From Bosea sp. NBC_00550 (GTDB lineage Bacteria > Pseudomonadota > Alphaproteobacteria > Rhizobiales > Beijerinckiaceae), in the NCBI RefSeq assembly GCF_026020075.1, contig NZ_CP102772.1, positions 1,798,001-1,862,000 of the forward strand: DNA of 64,000 nt, read 5' to 3'. Shown here piece after piece: positions 16,435 to 26,408 of the stretch (the stretch's first letter is position 1; each line of letters begins with the position of its first letter). Below the pieces are notes generated by a model that saw only the letters and a list, made by a program, of their open reading frames with translations, ran no database searches and had not been told where the DNA came from. The position numbers and the translations under genes were made by a program.

Positions 16435-18660
16435 ATGTTCCAACCGTTTGCCGCGAAGATGACGAACGCGGGCTCCTCCGCTCGTATGTTCGCGAGCACG
16501 GTGGTGACTCTCGGCTGTGCTTTCCTGCTCCTGATGGCCGCCGGCATCGGCGTCGTCATCGCGATCACGCGCGAGGCGAACCGGCTGGAGGCACAGCGCC
16601 AGGCGGAGCGTGTCGAGACCGCCTTCAACGCCCAGATTCGCCTCAATGAACTGAGGCTGGAAGGGCTGGTCACCACCGGCGAACTGCCGGAAGCGTTGGA
16701 ACAGACCGACCCGAAACCGGCGCTGCAAGCCGCTTTCAGGCGCTTGCGCGGCCAGCTTGCCGATTTCGACGGCGCTTATATCGCCTCGGCGAATGGCGTC
16801 GTGCTCGCAGGTATCGATACCAACGCGCCGTCCGGCCGCTCGGGATCGGGCGGCCTGCGCCATCTCGAAGCGTTTCTACGCGGCACGAAGGGGCAGCTGG
16901 TCGCAGCCATCGGCGAGACGCTTCTTCCGCAGTTCGGAGCGACGCGCTCGACGGTCATCAGGGACGGGGACGAAACCCTGATGCTGACGATCGTCGATCT
17001 CGCGCGCGTCGTGCCGTTCAGCGCCACGAGCGCGCGGGAATCGCTCTCGCTCATCGCCTATCGTCACATATCGGAAGGCCTGCTCCCGGAGCTGGCAGAG
17101 CGCTATCGCGTTGCCGATATCCACCTGGCGGCCGCGCAGCCGAGCGACAGGCTGACGGGACTGGCCTTGCGCGCCCCGGACGGCACCGTCAGCGGTTGGC
17201 TGACCTGGACGCCGGCCCGCCCCGGCGACGTCATGCTCCACCGGTTCCTCTGGGCTTTGATCGCAGTCGCCCTGCTGTTCTCGGCGATCTTCGTTTTCGT
17301 CGTCCAGCGCCTGCGCGCCGCCGCCGGGGAGATCGAATTGCGGGAGCGCCAGATCCAGCGCCTTGCAGGGCAGGATGAGCTTTCGCTCCTGCCGAACCGG
17401 CGCAGCTTCGACCTGACGCTCGATCAGACCCTCGCCGATCTCCAGCAGAACGGCACGGGGCTCGCGATGATGCTGATCGACCTCGATCGCTTCAAGGCCG
17501 TCAACGACACCTATGGCCACACCGCGGGCGACGAATTGATCCGGCAGGTTGCGACGCGGCTCTCGAGCGCGACGCAGGCCACGGACACGGTCGCGCGCAT
17601 CGGCGGCGACGAGTTCGGCATCATCCAGACGCAAGGCGCCACGCCTGCCAGCTGCACCGCGCTCGCGGAGCGCATTCTGGCGCGGCTCACCGAACCCTTC
17701 GTCGTCATGGGAATCGAGGTCACGATCGGTTGCTCGATCGGCATCGCCATCGCTCCGCGCGACGGCGCGGATCGCGAAGCGTTGCTGAGACTGGCGGATA
17801 TGGCGCTCTACGAGGCCAAGAACGGCGGCCGCAATCGCTTCTCCTTCTTCGAGACGCAGATGAACCGGTCGCTGCAGCTCAAGCGCATGGTCGAGGATGA
17901 CCTGCGCCGCGCCATCGAGAATGACGAGCTGACGCTGCACTACCAGCCGCAGGTCTCGGTCGACGGCTCCACGATCGTTGGCATCGAGGCGCTGGTGCGT
18001 TGGCCCCACCCGGTGCACGGCATGATCCCGCCTTCGGACTTCATCGCCATCGCGGAGGAGCGCGGTCTCATCATGCCGCTGAGCGAGTGGGTGCTGCGGC
18101 GGGCCTGCACGGAGGCCCGGCGCTGGACCGGGATTCGGCTGGCCGTCAACGTTTCGCCCATCCAGTTCCGCCACAAGGACTTCGTCGCCAACGTCATCCG
18201 CATCATCGAGGAAACCGATTTCGATCCGGCGCAGCTCGAGCTCGAATTGACCGAAGGCGTGCTGATCGAGGATGCCGATGCGGCGGAAACCGCGATGATG
18301 GACATCCGCGCTCACGGCGTCGGCCTGGCGCTCGACGATTTCGGCACGGGCTATTCGAGCTTGATCTATCTGCGGCGCTTCGCCTTCGACAAGATCAAGA
18401 TCGACCGCTCCTTCCTCGAATACATGGAAGCGACCGGGGAATCCGCCATCCTCGTCCATTCGATGGCACATCTCGGCCGGGCGCTCGGCCTGCGCGTCTG
18501 CGCCGAAGGCGTCGAGACCGCCGAGCAGCATCGCTTCCTGCAGGCGATCGGCTGTCACGAATTGCAGGGCTTCCTGTTCTCGAAGGCCGTGCCGGCCGAG
18601 GAGATCGATCGGCTGCTGGATCTCGACAACCCTTTTGCTGAAATCCTCGTCGCCGCCTGA
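16435..18660 (+). CDS. Membrane GGDEF-EAL cyclic-di-GMP enzyme
   Basis: This 741-residue protein has a membrane helix at about residues 22-45, a periplasmic sensor of about 215 residues, and a second helix at about 262-285. GGDEF (about 310-470) and EAL (about 490-735) domains follow. GGDEF is intact at 390-394 (RIGGDEFGII). The inhibitory I-site is not, since QATD stands where RxxD is expected. EAL is intact at 518-520 with downstream ELTEG and DDFGTGYSS. Both synthesis and breakdown of cyclic-di-GMP are therefore possible. The periplasmic domain is not a family I recognise. It follows the Anbu gene by 73 bases but is probably separate. Confidence 0.93.
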   Translation: MFQPFAAKMTNAGSSARMFASTVVTLGCAFLLLMAAGIGVVIAITREANRLEAQRQAERVETAFNAQIRLNELRLEGLVTTGELPEALEQTDPKPALQAAFRRLRGQLADFDGAYIASANGVVLAGIDTNAPSGRSGSGGLRHLEAFLRGTKGQLVAAIGETLLPQFGATRSTVIRDGDETLMLTIVDLARVVPFSATSARESLSLIAYRHISEGLLPELAERYRVADIHLAAAQPSDRLTGLALRAPDGTVSGWLTWTPARPGDVMLHRFLWALIAVALLFSAIFVFVVQRLRAAAGEIELRERQIQRLAGQDELSLLPNRRSFDLTLDQTLADLQQNGTGLAMMLIDLDRFKAVNDTYGHTAGDELIRQVATRLSSATQATDTVARIGGDEFGIIQTQGATPASCTALAERILARLTEPFVVMGIEVTIGCSIGIAIAPRDGADREALLRLADMALYEAKNGGRNRFSFFETQMNRSLQLKRMVEDDLRRAIENDELTLHYQPQVSVDGSTIVGIEALVRWPHPVHGMIPPSDFIAIAEERGLIMPLSEWVLRRACTEARRWTGIRLAVNVSPIQFRHKDFVANVIRIIEETDFDPAQLELELTEGVLIEDADAAETAMMDIRAHGVGLALDDFGTGYSSLIYLRRFAFDKIKIDRSFLEYMEATGESAILVHSMAHLGRALGLRVCAEGVETAEQHRFLQAIGCHELQGFLFSKAVPAEEIDRLLDLDNPFAEILVAA

Positions 18661-18673
18661 AATCCGTCTTCAG

Positions 18674-18718
18674 AGCATTTTCGAGCGAAGCGGACACCGG
18701 TTCGCGTGAAGAAAATGC
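18674..18718. repeat. Dispersed hairpin repeat, copy 1 (GCATTTTC/GAAAATGC)
   Basis: GCATTTTC and GAAAATGC bound a 45-base unit containing GAAGCGGACACCGGTTCGC. A near-identical copy in the same orientation lies at 20609-20652. Both sit between the ends of convergent genes, here the GGDEF-EAL gene and exoD, so they may end or stabilise transcripts from both sides. Confidence 0.75.
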
Positions 18719-18732
18719 GATAAGATCAAAAT

Positions 18733-19398
18733 CTAGAACAGCAGTTCGTGGATGCCGCTGAAGATCGCGTAGGCGAAGCCGGCGCTGAGCAGCAGCCCCG
18801 CCGCCCCGAAGATCGCGCCGATGATCATCAGCAGGCCGTCGCGCTCGACGAGGCCGAGCCCGACGAGGCAGACGGCAAGGCCGAGCGGGATCTGCCCGAT
18901 GAACGGCGCCGCGACGATCAGCCCCAGCGCCAATACCAGGATGACCAGCCCCAGCACGGGAATGGCGTAGGGGCTGCCGAGCATCGTCAAGCGCGGCTTG
19001 GAGAAGCGTTCGAGCCGGATCAAGGCCGGAAGCGCCCGCTCGACGGCACGGTTGAGCTCCGGCTTGCCGATGCTGCGGGCGAGTAGGGCCTTCGGTAGCC
19101 ATGGCATTCGCCGGCCCATCAGCATCTGCAGCGCGACGAAAGCCAGGACCAGGCCGCAGACCAGCGGGATCGGCGGCGGCATCGGCAGGCAATTCGGCAG
19201 GCCGAGCAGAACGACGAGCAACGCATAGGCCCGGTCCTGAAGCGCGGCGATGATCGTGCCGACCGCGATCCGTTCCCCGGGCAGGCCGGCAAGCGCCGTC
19301 AGAAGTCCGGAGGTGCGCAGGGAAGATGACAAAGGGACAAAGGCCGTGCCGAAGCGGGAGCGCCCGCGTAGCACGGTCGGCCGCTGGCCAACAAGCAC
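18733..19398 (-). CDS. exoD: ExoD family membrane protein
   Basis: This 221-residue integral membrane protein has several hydrophobic segments and the ExoD family core (LLVVLLGLPNCLPMPPPIPL near residue 60, then LQMLMGRRMPWLPKAL). ExoD was named in Sinorhizobium for a role in exopolysaccharide production and alkali tolerance, but its biochemistry is unknown. No exo polysaccharide genes are adjacent. The start is at 19398; the first 30 residues are polar and a shorter start is possible. Confidence 0.85.
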   Translation of the reverse strand: MLVGQRPTVLRGRSRFGTAFVPLSSSLRTSGLLTALAGLPGERIAVGTIIAALQDRAYALLVVLLGLPNCLPMPPPIPLVCGLVLAFVALQMLMGRRMPWLPKALLARSIGKPELNRAVERALPALIRLERFSKPRLTMLGSPYAIPVLGLVILVLALGLIVAAPFIGQIPLGLAVCLVGLGLVERDGLLMIIGAIFGAAGLLLSAGFAYAIFSGIHELLF

Positions 19399-19453
19399 GC
19401 CCGGCGCAGGCGTTCAATGCCGGGCGGTCGGGGCCAGCCTCTTGCGCGGCCGT

Positions 19454-19723
19454 TCAATGCAGCGTCAGCACGCCGTTCAGGCTGCGGATCTCCGCCGGCC
19501 GGATCAGGCGCGAATGCGCGACGGTGACCGAATGAAGCGGTCCATCGAGCTCGCGCCGCCAGAATGCGAGGAAATCCTTGAGCACCGGAAAGCGCGGCGC
19601 CACGTCGTATTGCTGCCAGATGAAGGTCTGCAGGACGCTGCGGTGATCCGGCATGCGATACAGGATCGTCGCAGTCGTCAGCCCATAGCCTTCCAGCTGC
19701 TTGATGAAATCTTCCGAGACCAT
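19454..19723 (-). CDS. usg: Usg family protein
   Basis: This 89-residue protein matches the small Usg family of alphaproteobacteria, often described as tryptophan-operon-linked. Family features are FIKQLEGYGLTTATILYRMP at the start, then FIWQQYDVAPRFPVLKDFL and the C-terminal ELDGPLHSV. The function is unknown. ATG 19723 is strongly supported by GAGGAGG 5 bases upstream; the frame is open 24 codons further. It is divergent from the BcsS-like gene. Confidence 0.88.
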   Translation of the reverse strand: MVSEDFIKQLEGYGLTTATILYRMPDHRSVLQTFIWQQYDVAPRFPVLKDFLAFWRRELDGPLHSVTVAHSRLIRPAEIRSLNGVLTLH

Positions 19724-19836
19724 CGCCACCTCCTCTCCTGATACGGAATGAAAGCTTTGCCGGATGCGTCGAGCCTGCTCCCGCTTGGTTAACAAAGGCT
19801 TGCAAGTCTACTGCCAAACTGCTGCAATCCCAATGC

Positions 19837-20607
19837 ATGACGCGGGCCAGCACCTGCGGCGTGGCGGGGGCGTGCGTGGCGTATGGGTGGGGCAAGGCCG
19901 GTTTGGCCGGGTTGGCGATCGTCTTCGCCGCCGCTGCGTTCGATTCGGCCAGAGCGGAAGAAGACGAGGACGAGTATTCGCCTATTTCCATGGTGATATT
20001 CGGCTCGATGGAAGCGGGCCCGACCAAGACCTTCGTATCGGTCGGCATGAAGCGTGCCATCGGGGGCGGAATTGCCGATAGTGGCTTCCGGCTCTTCCTG
20101 AAGGCCGGAGGATCGCAGGAGCAGACGCGGCGGTCCTCTCCTCACGGCACCACCTACAAGGCCGGGTCGCAGGCGATGCTGGGATACGAATGGCGCATCC
20201 GCGACAGCTTTCTCGCTGTGTACGCCGGCTCCGACACCGAAAGCGAGCAGCGGATCGAAGCCCTCGGTCCCTCGCTGGTTTCGACCCGCTACGGCGCCCG
20301 CCTCCAGGCCGATCTCTGGGCCATTCCAGCCGACGGCATGATGCTGCAGGCCAATGCTTACGGCTCGTCACTCAACGGCCGGCTCTGGGCCCGCCTGGCG
20401 CCCGGCTGGCAGATGCCTGCCGGCTTTTATCTGGGTCCGGAAATCGAAGCCTATCGCGAGCGCGATTATCGCAAGCTGCGGCTCGGGCTTCATCTCACCG
20501 GCCTGCGTTTCCTCGGCCTCGAATGGCGCCTGTCCGGCGGCTGGCAGAACTCGAGCGACCGGCCTTCGGAGGCCTACGGCACGCTGGGGCTACATTGGCT
20601 GCGCTGA
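19837..20607 (+). CDS. BcsS-like outer-membrane beta-barrel protein
   Basis: This 256-residue protein has a probable signal peptide (residues 1-40, hydrophobic GLAGLAIVFAAAAF then SARA). Alternating hydrophobic and aromatic strands typical of an outer-membrane barrel follow, with repeated LQADLWAIP, GRLWARLAPGW and LRLGLHLTGL segments. It matches the family annotated as cellulose biosynthesis protein BcsS. No bcsA, bcsB or bcsC is in the window, so it is an orphan copy. A hairpin repeat begins two bases after its stop codon. Confidence 0.75.
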   Translation: MTRASTCGVAGACVAYGWGKAGLAGLAIVFAAAAFDSARAEEDEDEYSPISMVIFGSMEAGPTKTFVSVGMKRAIGGGIADSGFRLFLKAGGSQEQTRRSSPHGTTYKAGSQAMLGYEWRIRDSFLAVYAGSDTESEQRIEALGPSLVSTRYGARLQADLWAIPADGMMLQANAYGSSLNGRLWARLAPGWQMPAGFYLGPEIEAYRERDYRKLRLGLHLTGLRFLGLEWRLSGGWQNSSDRPSEAYGTLGLHWLR

Positions 20608-20608
20608 A

Positions 20609-20652
20609 GCATTTTCAAGCGAAGCGGACACCGGTTCGCCTGACGAAAATGC
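20609..20652. repeat. Dispersed hairpin repeat, copy 2 (GCATTTTC/GAAAATGC)
   Basis: This is the second copy of the unit at 18674-18718, in the same orientation, with only a few base changes. It lies between the convergent ends of the bcsS-like and MoeA/MocA-like genes. Together the two copies bracket the exoD-usg-bcsS block. Confidence 0.75.
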
Positions 20653-20669
20653 GATGAATTATCCCGAGC

Positions 20670-22271
<1,602 letters not shown>

Positions 22272-22283
22272 CGCCTTCGCCTC

Positions 22284-22976
22284 TCAGGCCGGCTTGCGGC
22301 GCGGGCCGCGCAAGGTCGCGACGATCTCGGCAAGGATCGCAAGCGCGATCTCGGCCGGCGAGACCGCACCGATGTCGAGCCCGATCGGCGCATGGATGCG
22401 TTCGATGGCGGCGGCGTCGAAACCGGCCGCCGTCAGGCGCTCGACGCGCTTGGCATGCGTCTTCCGGCTTCCGAGTGCGCCGACATAGAAGCAGTCAGAG
22501 CGCAGTGCAGCTTCCAGGCCGGGATCGTCGATCTTGGGGTCGTGGGTCAGCGCGACGAAGGCGGTGTAGCCGTCGAGGCCAATCCGGCCGATGGCCTCCT
22601 CCGGCCACTCCGCCAGCAGCTCGGTCTGCGGAAAGCGCTCGGGTGTGGCGAAGGCGGTGCGCGGGTCGATGACGACGAGGTCGAGATCGAGCGTCTTCGC
22701 CATCGGCGCCATCGCCTGCGAGATATGAACCGCGCCCGTCACGACGACGCGCGGATGCGGCGCCTGAACGGTCAGGAAATACGAGGCGCCATCCGCCTCC
22801 ACCATGCCGCTCTTGCCCATCCGCAGCTGCCGTTCGAGCGGCTCGGCCAGGAGATCGCCAGCGATAGCCGCCTGCTTGACGAGACGCTGGGCGCCGCTGG
22901 CGAGTTCGGTGACGAGGATGGTTGCGCGGCGCGCCTGCCGCTCGGCGTTGAGCGTGGCGAGGACGGAAAGATCCAC
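22284..22976 (-). CDS. XdhC C-terminal domain protein
   Basis: This 230-residue protein corresponds to the Rossmann-fold C-terminal part of XdhC. The core VVVTGAVHISQAMAPMAKTL is near residue 75 and YVGALGSRKTHAKR with IGLDIGAVSPAEIALAI follows later. XdhC binds and protects the molybdenum cofactor, mediates its sulfuration and hands it to xanthine dehydrogenase-type enzymes. The N-terminal XdhC/CoxI domain is not here but in a separate gene at 23613-23936, with the LysE gene between. The tight spacing (5 bases after lysE, 12 before the fusion gene) indicates one operon. Confidence 0.87.
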   Translation of the reverse strand: MDLSVLATLNAERQARRATILVTELASGAQRLVKQAAIAGDLLAEPLERQLRMGKSGMVEADGASYFLTVQAPHPRVVVTGAVHISQAMAPMAKTLDLDLVVIDPRTAFATPERFPQTELLAEWPEEAIGRIGLDGYTAFVALTHDPKIDDPGLEAALRSDCFYVGALGSRKTHAKRVERLTAAGFDAAAIERIHAPIGLDIGAVSPAEIALAILAEIVATLRGPRRKPA

Positions 22977-22981
22977 GCGGC

Positions 22982-23611
22982 TCAGCCCCTGTCCGTCGCC
23001 AGCTTCAGGCCCAGCCCGATCATCAGCGAGCCGCCGATCCAGCGCCCGAAGGCGAAGCCGGCCTTGGTCTTCTTCATCGCGCCCACGACGAGGGAGGCGC
23101 CGAAGACGGTGACGAGGTCAGCCGAGGAAAAGGCGAAGTTCACGATCGTCCCGAGGATCAGGAACTGCACCCAGACCGGCAGCGAACCAGCGGGATCGAC
23201 GAACTGCGGCAGCAGCGCGATGAAGAACAGCGCAACCTTCGGGTTCAGGACCTCGACGATCAGCGAATCGAGCAGCGCGCGCTTCACCGTCTTCGGCGGC
23301 GAAACCGGCTGGTCGGGCGCGCCGAGACGCGAGCGGATCATGCCGATGCCGATCCAGATCAGGTAGAGCGCGCCCGCGATCTTCACCGCCACATAAAGTT
23401 CCGGCACATGCTTGAACACGGCCGAAAGGCCGAAGGCTGCGGCGAAGACATGCAGATAGCAGCCGAGATGGATGCCGAGCATCGCCATCAGGCCGGCCTT
23501 GCGGCCGTGGCTGATCGTCTGGGCAGCGGTGTAGAGCAGCGCCGGCCCCGGAAAATAGGCGACGAGGATCGTCACCGTCGCGAAGGCGATCAATGTTTCC
23601 CAGGAGGCCAT
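22982..23611 (-). CDS. LysE family exporter
   Basis: This 209-residue inner-membrane protein has about six hydrophobic segments and the LysE/RhtB signature (AYFPGPALLYTAAQTISHGR near residue 20, EVLNPKVALFFIALLPQF near residue 120). The family exports amino acids such as lysine, arginine or homoserine. Its position, one base after the XdhC N-terminal gene and 5 bases before the XdhC C-terminal gene, is odd for an amino acid exporter. It may export a product of the molybdenum enzyme, or have been inserted into a formerly single xdhC. Confidence 0.9.
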   Translation of the reverse strand: MASWETLIAFATVTILVAYFPGPALLYTAAQTISHGRKAGLMAMLGIHLGCYLHVFAAAFGLSAVFKHVPELYVAVKIAGALYLIWIGIGMIRSRLGAPDQPVSPPKTVKRALLDSLIVEVLNPKVALFFIALLPQFVDPAGSLPVWVQFLILGTIVNFAFSSADLVTVFGASLVVGAMKKTKAGFAFGRWIGGSLMIGLGLKLATDRG

Positions 23612-23612
23612 C

Positions 23613-23936
23613 TCAGTTCACCTTCTCGACATAGACCTTGATGCGCCCGCCGCAGGAAAGGCCGACCTTCCAGGCCGTCTCGTCGGCGACACCGAATTCC
23701 AGCGTCCGTGCCTTGCCGTCGGCGATCACGTCGGCGGCCTCGGCGACCACAGCGCCCTCGACGCAGCCGCCGGAGACCGAGCCGACGAAATTGCCTTCGC
23801 CGTCGATGACGAGATGCGAGCCGACCGGGCGCGGCGCCGAGCCCCAGGTCTCGACCACCGTCGCGATCGCGACTTGCCGGCCGGCGCGGCTCCAATCCTC
23901 GGCGGCACGCAGGATGTCGGTGTCGGTGCTGATCAT
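23613..23936 (-). CDS. XdhC/CoxI N-terminal domain protein
   Basis: This 107-residue protein is only the N-terminal XdhC_CoxI domain. TVVETWGSAPRPVGSHLVI near residue 27, GSVSGGCVEGAVVAEA near 50 and LSCGGRIKVYVE at the end include the conserved Cys residues of SGGC and SCGG. In full XdhC this domain precedes the Rossmann domain, encoded here as its own gene two genes downstream. ATG 23936 is chosen over 23969 because the family begins shortly before DILRAAEDWSRAG. It heads the minus-strand run and is divergent from the hydrolase gene. Confidence 0.87.
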   Translation of the reverse strand: MISTDTDILRAAEDWSRAGRQVAIATVVETWGSAPRPVGSHLVIDGEGNFVGSVSGGCVEGAVVAEAADVIADGKARTLEFGVADETAWKVGLSCGGRIKVYVEKVN

Positions 23937-24097
23937 GGCCCGTGCCTGTTGCGGATGACGCGGAAACAAATTCGATCTTATGCGCCAATGCCCCGTCGCC
24001 GTCGAGCGAGCCGGGCACGGCCGTTATGTGAAGCTGACATATGTGCTAGCGCTCTGCCGAGTTCAAACGCCCTTCCCTCTCCAGACCCGAGGAAACC

Positions 24098-24757
24098 ATG
24101 GCCGCAACCGGCCGCCGCGATGGCGTGGTCCTGCTGCACGGCATCCTGCGGCGCGCGGCTTCCATGAAGCTGCTCGAGCAGGCGCTCGCCGGCGAAGGAT
24201 ACCGCGTCCTCAATCTCGACTATCCCTCGCGCCGGCAGAGCCTGTCGGAGATCGTCGAAGGCCTGTCCGGCGCCATCTCCGCCTTCGAGGCTGGGCTGGA
24301 CGGAGAGCTTCATTTCGTCACCCACTCGATGGGTGGGCTGGTCGCACGCGCCTGTCTCAACCGCTTCCGCCCGGCGCGGCTCGGGCGCGTCGTAATGCTG
24401 GCGCCCCCGAACGAGGGCAGCGAGATCTCCGACCTGCTGGCGCGGAACTGGTTCTATCGCAGCGCTTTCGGCCCGGCCGGCGAGCAATTGACGACACGGC
24501 GCAGCGAGGAGCTGTGCCAGTTGCTCGGGGCCGTCGATTACCCGCTGGGCGTCATTGCTGGAGACCGCTCGTTGTATATGTTCGCCTCGCTGGTCCTGCC
24601 GGGGGCCAATGACGGGCGCGTCTCGGTCGAGCGGACCCGCGTCGCGGGCATGGCGGACCATATCGTCCTGCCGACGAGCCACCCCCTGATCATGCGCGAT
24701 CCGGAAGCTGTGGCCCAGACCATCTACTTCCTCCAGAACGGCCGCTTCAGGCGCTGA
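24098..24757 (+). CDS. Alpha/beta hydrolase, lipase-like
   Basis: This 219-residue protein opens with VVLLHGILRRAASM, the oxyanion-hole region of alpha/beta hydrolases. The nucleophile elbow is THSMGG near residue 75, and a late His in DHIVLPTSHPLIM probably completes the triad. It resembles small esterases/lipases of the PGAP1 or triacylglycerol-lipase type; the substrate is unknown. GAGGA lies 5 bases before ATG 24098. Its last 11 bases overlap the end of the convergent coxE gene. It sits inside the minus-strand hydroxylase region without obvious functional connection. Confidence 0.85.
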   Translation: MAATGRRDGVVLLHGILRRAASMKLLEQALAGEGYRVLNLDYPSRRQSLSEIVEGLSGAISAFEAGLDGELHFVTHSMGGLVARACLNRFRPARLGRVVMLAPPNEGSEISDLLARNWFYRSAFGPAGEQLTTRRSEELCQLLGAVDYPLGVIAGDRSLYMFASLVLPGANDGRVSVERTRVAGMADHIVLPTSHPLIMRDPEAVAQTIYFLQNGRFRR

Positions 24758-25964
24758 GCGCCGGCATCTGCGCCCGCTTCAGCCACAGGCGCGGATCGTT
24801 CTCGCGTCCCACCTCCTGGGAGAGCGCCGCGCAGAGATCCGTCATCGCCGCGAGGTTGTGGATCGGCCGGAACGAATCGACATGCGGCAGCATCGCCCGG
24901 ATGCCGCTCGCCCGCGCCGCGAAGGCCTCGTAGCGCAGCAGCGGGTTGAGCCAGACCAGTTGCCGGCAGGACCGGTGCAGCCGGTCCATCTCGAAGGCGA
25001 GGCTGTCGTCGAGATGCCGCTCCAGCCCGTCGGTGAAGAGCAGCACCACAGCCCCGCCCGCCAGCACGCGCCGCGACCAGACGCGATTGAACTCGTGCAG
25101 CGCCGTGGCGATGCGGGTGCCGCCCTCCCAGTCCGGCGCGGCCTTGCCGGCGAGCGCCAGCGCCTCGTCGGGATCTCGCGCCCGCAGCATCCGGCTGACA
25201 TTGGTGAGCCGCGTGCCGAAGACGAACGAGTGAACCCGGCGCCGCTTCTCGGTGAGCGCATGCAGGAAATGCAGGAAGATGCGCGAATATTCCGCCATCG
25301 AGCCGGAAATATCGACCAGCGCCACGATCGGAGGATGAACCTCCCGCCGCTCGCGAAAAGCGAGATCGATCGAGCCGCCTCCGCCCCTGAGCGACTGGCG
25401 CAAGGTCTGGCGCAGATCGACATTCCGGCCCCGCGCCGTCGGCTTGAACCGGCGGGTGGTGATGCTGTCGTCCGGCAGCCGCAACTCGGCGATGAGCTGC
25501 TTGGCGCGCGCGATCTCGGCCGCGCTCATCTGGGCGAAGTCGCGCGACTTCAACATCTCGCGATCCGAGACGGTGAGCCGCGCCGTGAGCTCGGTCAGCT
25601 CGGCAGGCGGCTCGTCGTCGCGTGCCGGCGGCGCGAACGCCTCCGCCACGCGCAGCGCCCCGGCCTCCGCCTTCACGGGCTGTCTGTCCCCGGCAGGCGA
25701 GGTCGGCGTCATCTGCGCCATGATCTTTTCGATCAGGTTGCGCCTGCGCCAGAACAGCCGGAACGCCTGATCATAGATCGCGCTATCCTCGTGCTTCTTC
25801 ACGAAGATCGCATGCAGCGCCCAATAGACGTCGTCGCGCTCGCCGAGCGCGCCTTCGGCCAGCGCCTCCACCGCCTCCACGACTGCTCCCGGCCCGACCG
25901 GCAGCCCCGCCATGCGGAGGGCACGGGCGAAATAGGCGACGTTCTCGGAGAGCTTGCCGGTCAT
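24747..25964 (-). CDS. coxE: CoxE-like VWA domain protein
   Basis: This 405-residue protein has the CoxE architecture: a helical N-terminal half, a basic stretch (TTRRFKPTARGRNVDLRQTL) and a von Willebrand A domain. The MIDAS metal motif DISGS starts at D218. CoxE works with the MoxR-type ATPase CoxD in maturing the active site of Cox-type molybdenum hydroxylases (known for the CO dehydrogenase of Afipia/Oligotropha). Here coxD is two genes upstream with a small NTF2-like gene between, and all three run on the minus strand. Confidence 0.9.
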   Translation of the reverse strand: MTGKLSENVAYFARALRMAGLPVGPGAVVEAVEALAEGALGERDDVYWALHAIFVKKHEDSAIYDQAFRLFWRRRNLIEKIMAQMTPTSPAGDRQPVKAEAGALRVAEAFAPPARDDEPPAELTELTARLTVSDREMLKSRDFAQMSAAEIARAKQLIAELRLPDDSITTRRFKPTARGRNVDLRQTLRQSLRGGGGSIDLAFRERREVHPPIVALVDISGSMAEYSRIFLHFLHALTEKRRRVHSFVFGTRLTNVSRMLRARDPDEALALAGKAAPDWEGGTRIATALHEFNRVWSRRVLAGGAVVLLFTDGLERHLDDSLAFEMDRLHRSCRQLVWLNPLLRYEAFAARASGIRAMLPHVDSFRPIHNLAAMTDLCAALSQEVGRENDPRLWLKRAQMPALSA

Positions 25965-25980
25965 CGCTGCCCGCCTGCCC

Positions 25981-26358
25981 TCAACTCCGCGTCTCGGTCA
26001 TGAACACCTTCTGGACGATCTGCCAGCGGCTCTCGATCTTCAGGAGCGAGAGCAGATCGGTGAAATAGCGCGGCGGCATCTGGCACTTGACCTTGACCAG
26101 CGCGAGCGTCGGCCCGACCAGATCGATCGTGAGGATGTGGTCGTCGCGCTGCAGCCCGGCGGACTTCGGCGCGGGCCGGTTGCGAACGGCCTCGAGCCAT
26201 TCTTCGCGCGGCACGATCTGGATCGTTCCGTCCTCGCGGGCCGTGGTGAGCGCGCTGGTCGGATGGAAGACATGGGAGAGCTTCTCGGTGTCGCCCTCAT
26301 AGAGCCCATCGAGATAAGTCCGCACCGTCGCTTCCACCGCCTTGATGTCCGCGTTCAT
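25981..26358 (-). CDS. NTF2-like (SnoaL/lumazine-binding type) protein between coxD and coxE
   Basis: This 125-residue protein has the cone-shaped NTF2-like fold pattern: an N-terminal helix pair (VEATVRTYLDGLYEGDTEKL), FHPTSALTTAREDGTI, and strands ending WQIVQKVFMTETRS. Such domains bind small hydrophobic ligands or act as enzymes, and the function here is unknown. GAGGAGG 5 bases before ATG 26358 gives a strong start. It lies between coxD and coxE in what looks like a single transcript, so a part in hydroxylase maturation or substrate handling is possible. Confidence 0.8.
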   Translation of the reverse strand: MNADIKAVEATVRTYLDGLYEGDTEKLSHVFHPTSALTTAREDGTIQIVPREEWLEAVRNRPAPKSAGLQRDDHILTIDLVGPTLALVKVKCQMPPRYFTDLLSLLKIESRWQIVQKVFMTETRS

Positions 26359-26408
26359 GGCATCCTCCTCACGCTCTGCTTCGGCGACCTATACGGAAGG
26401 CAGGCCGG

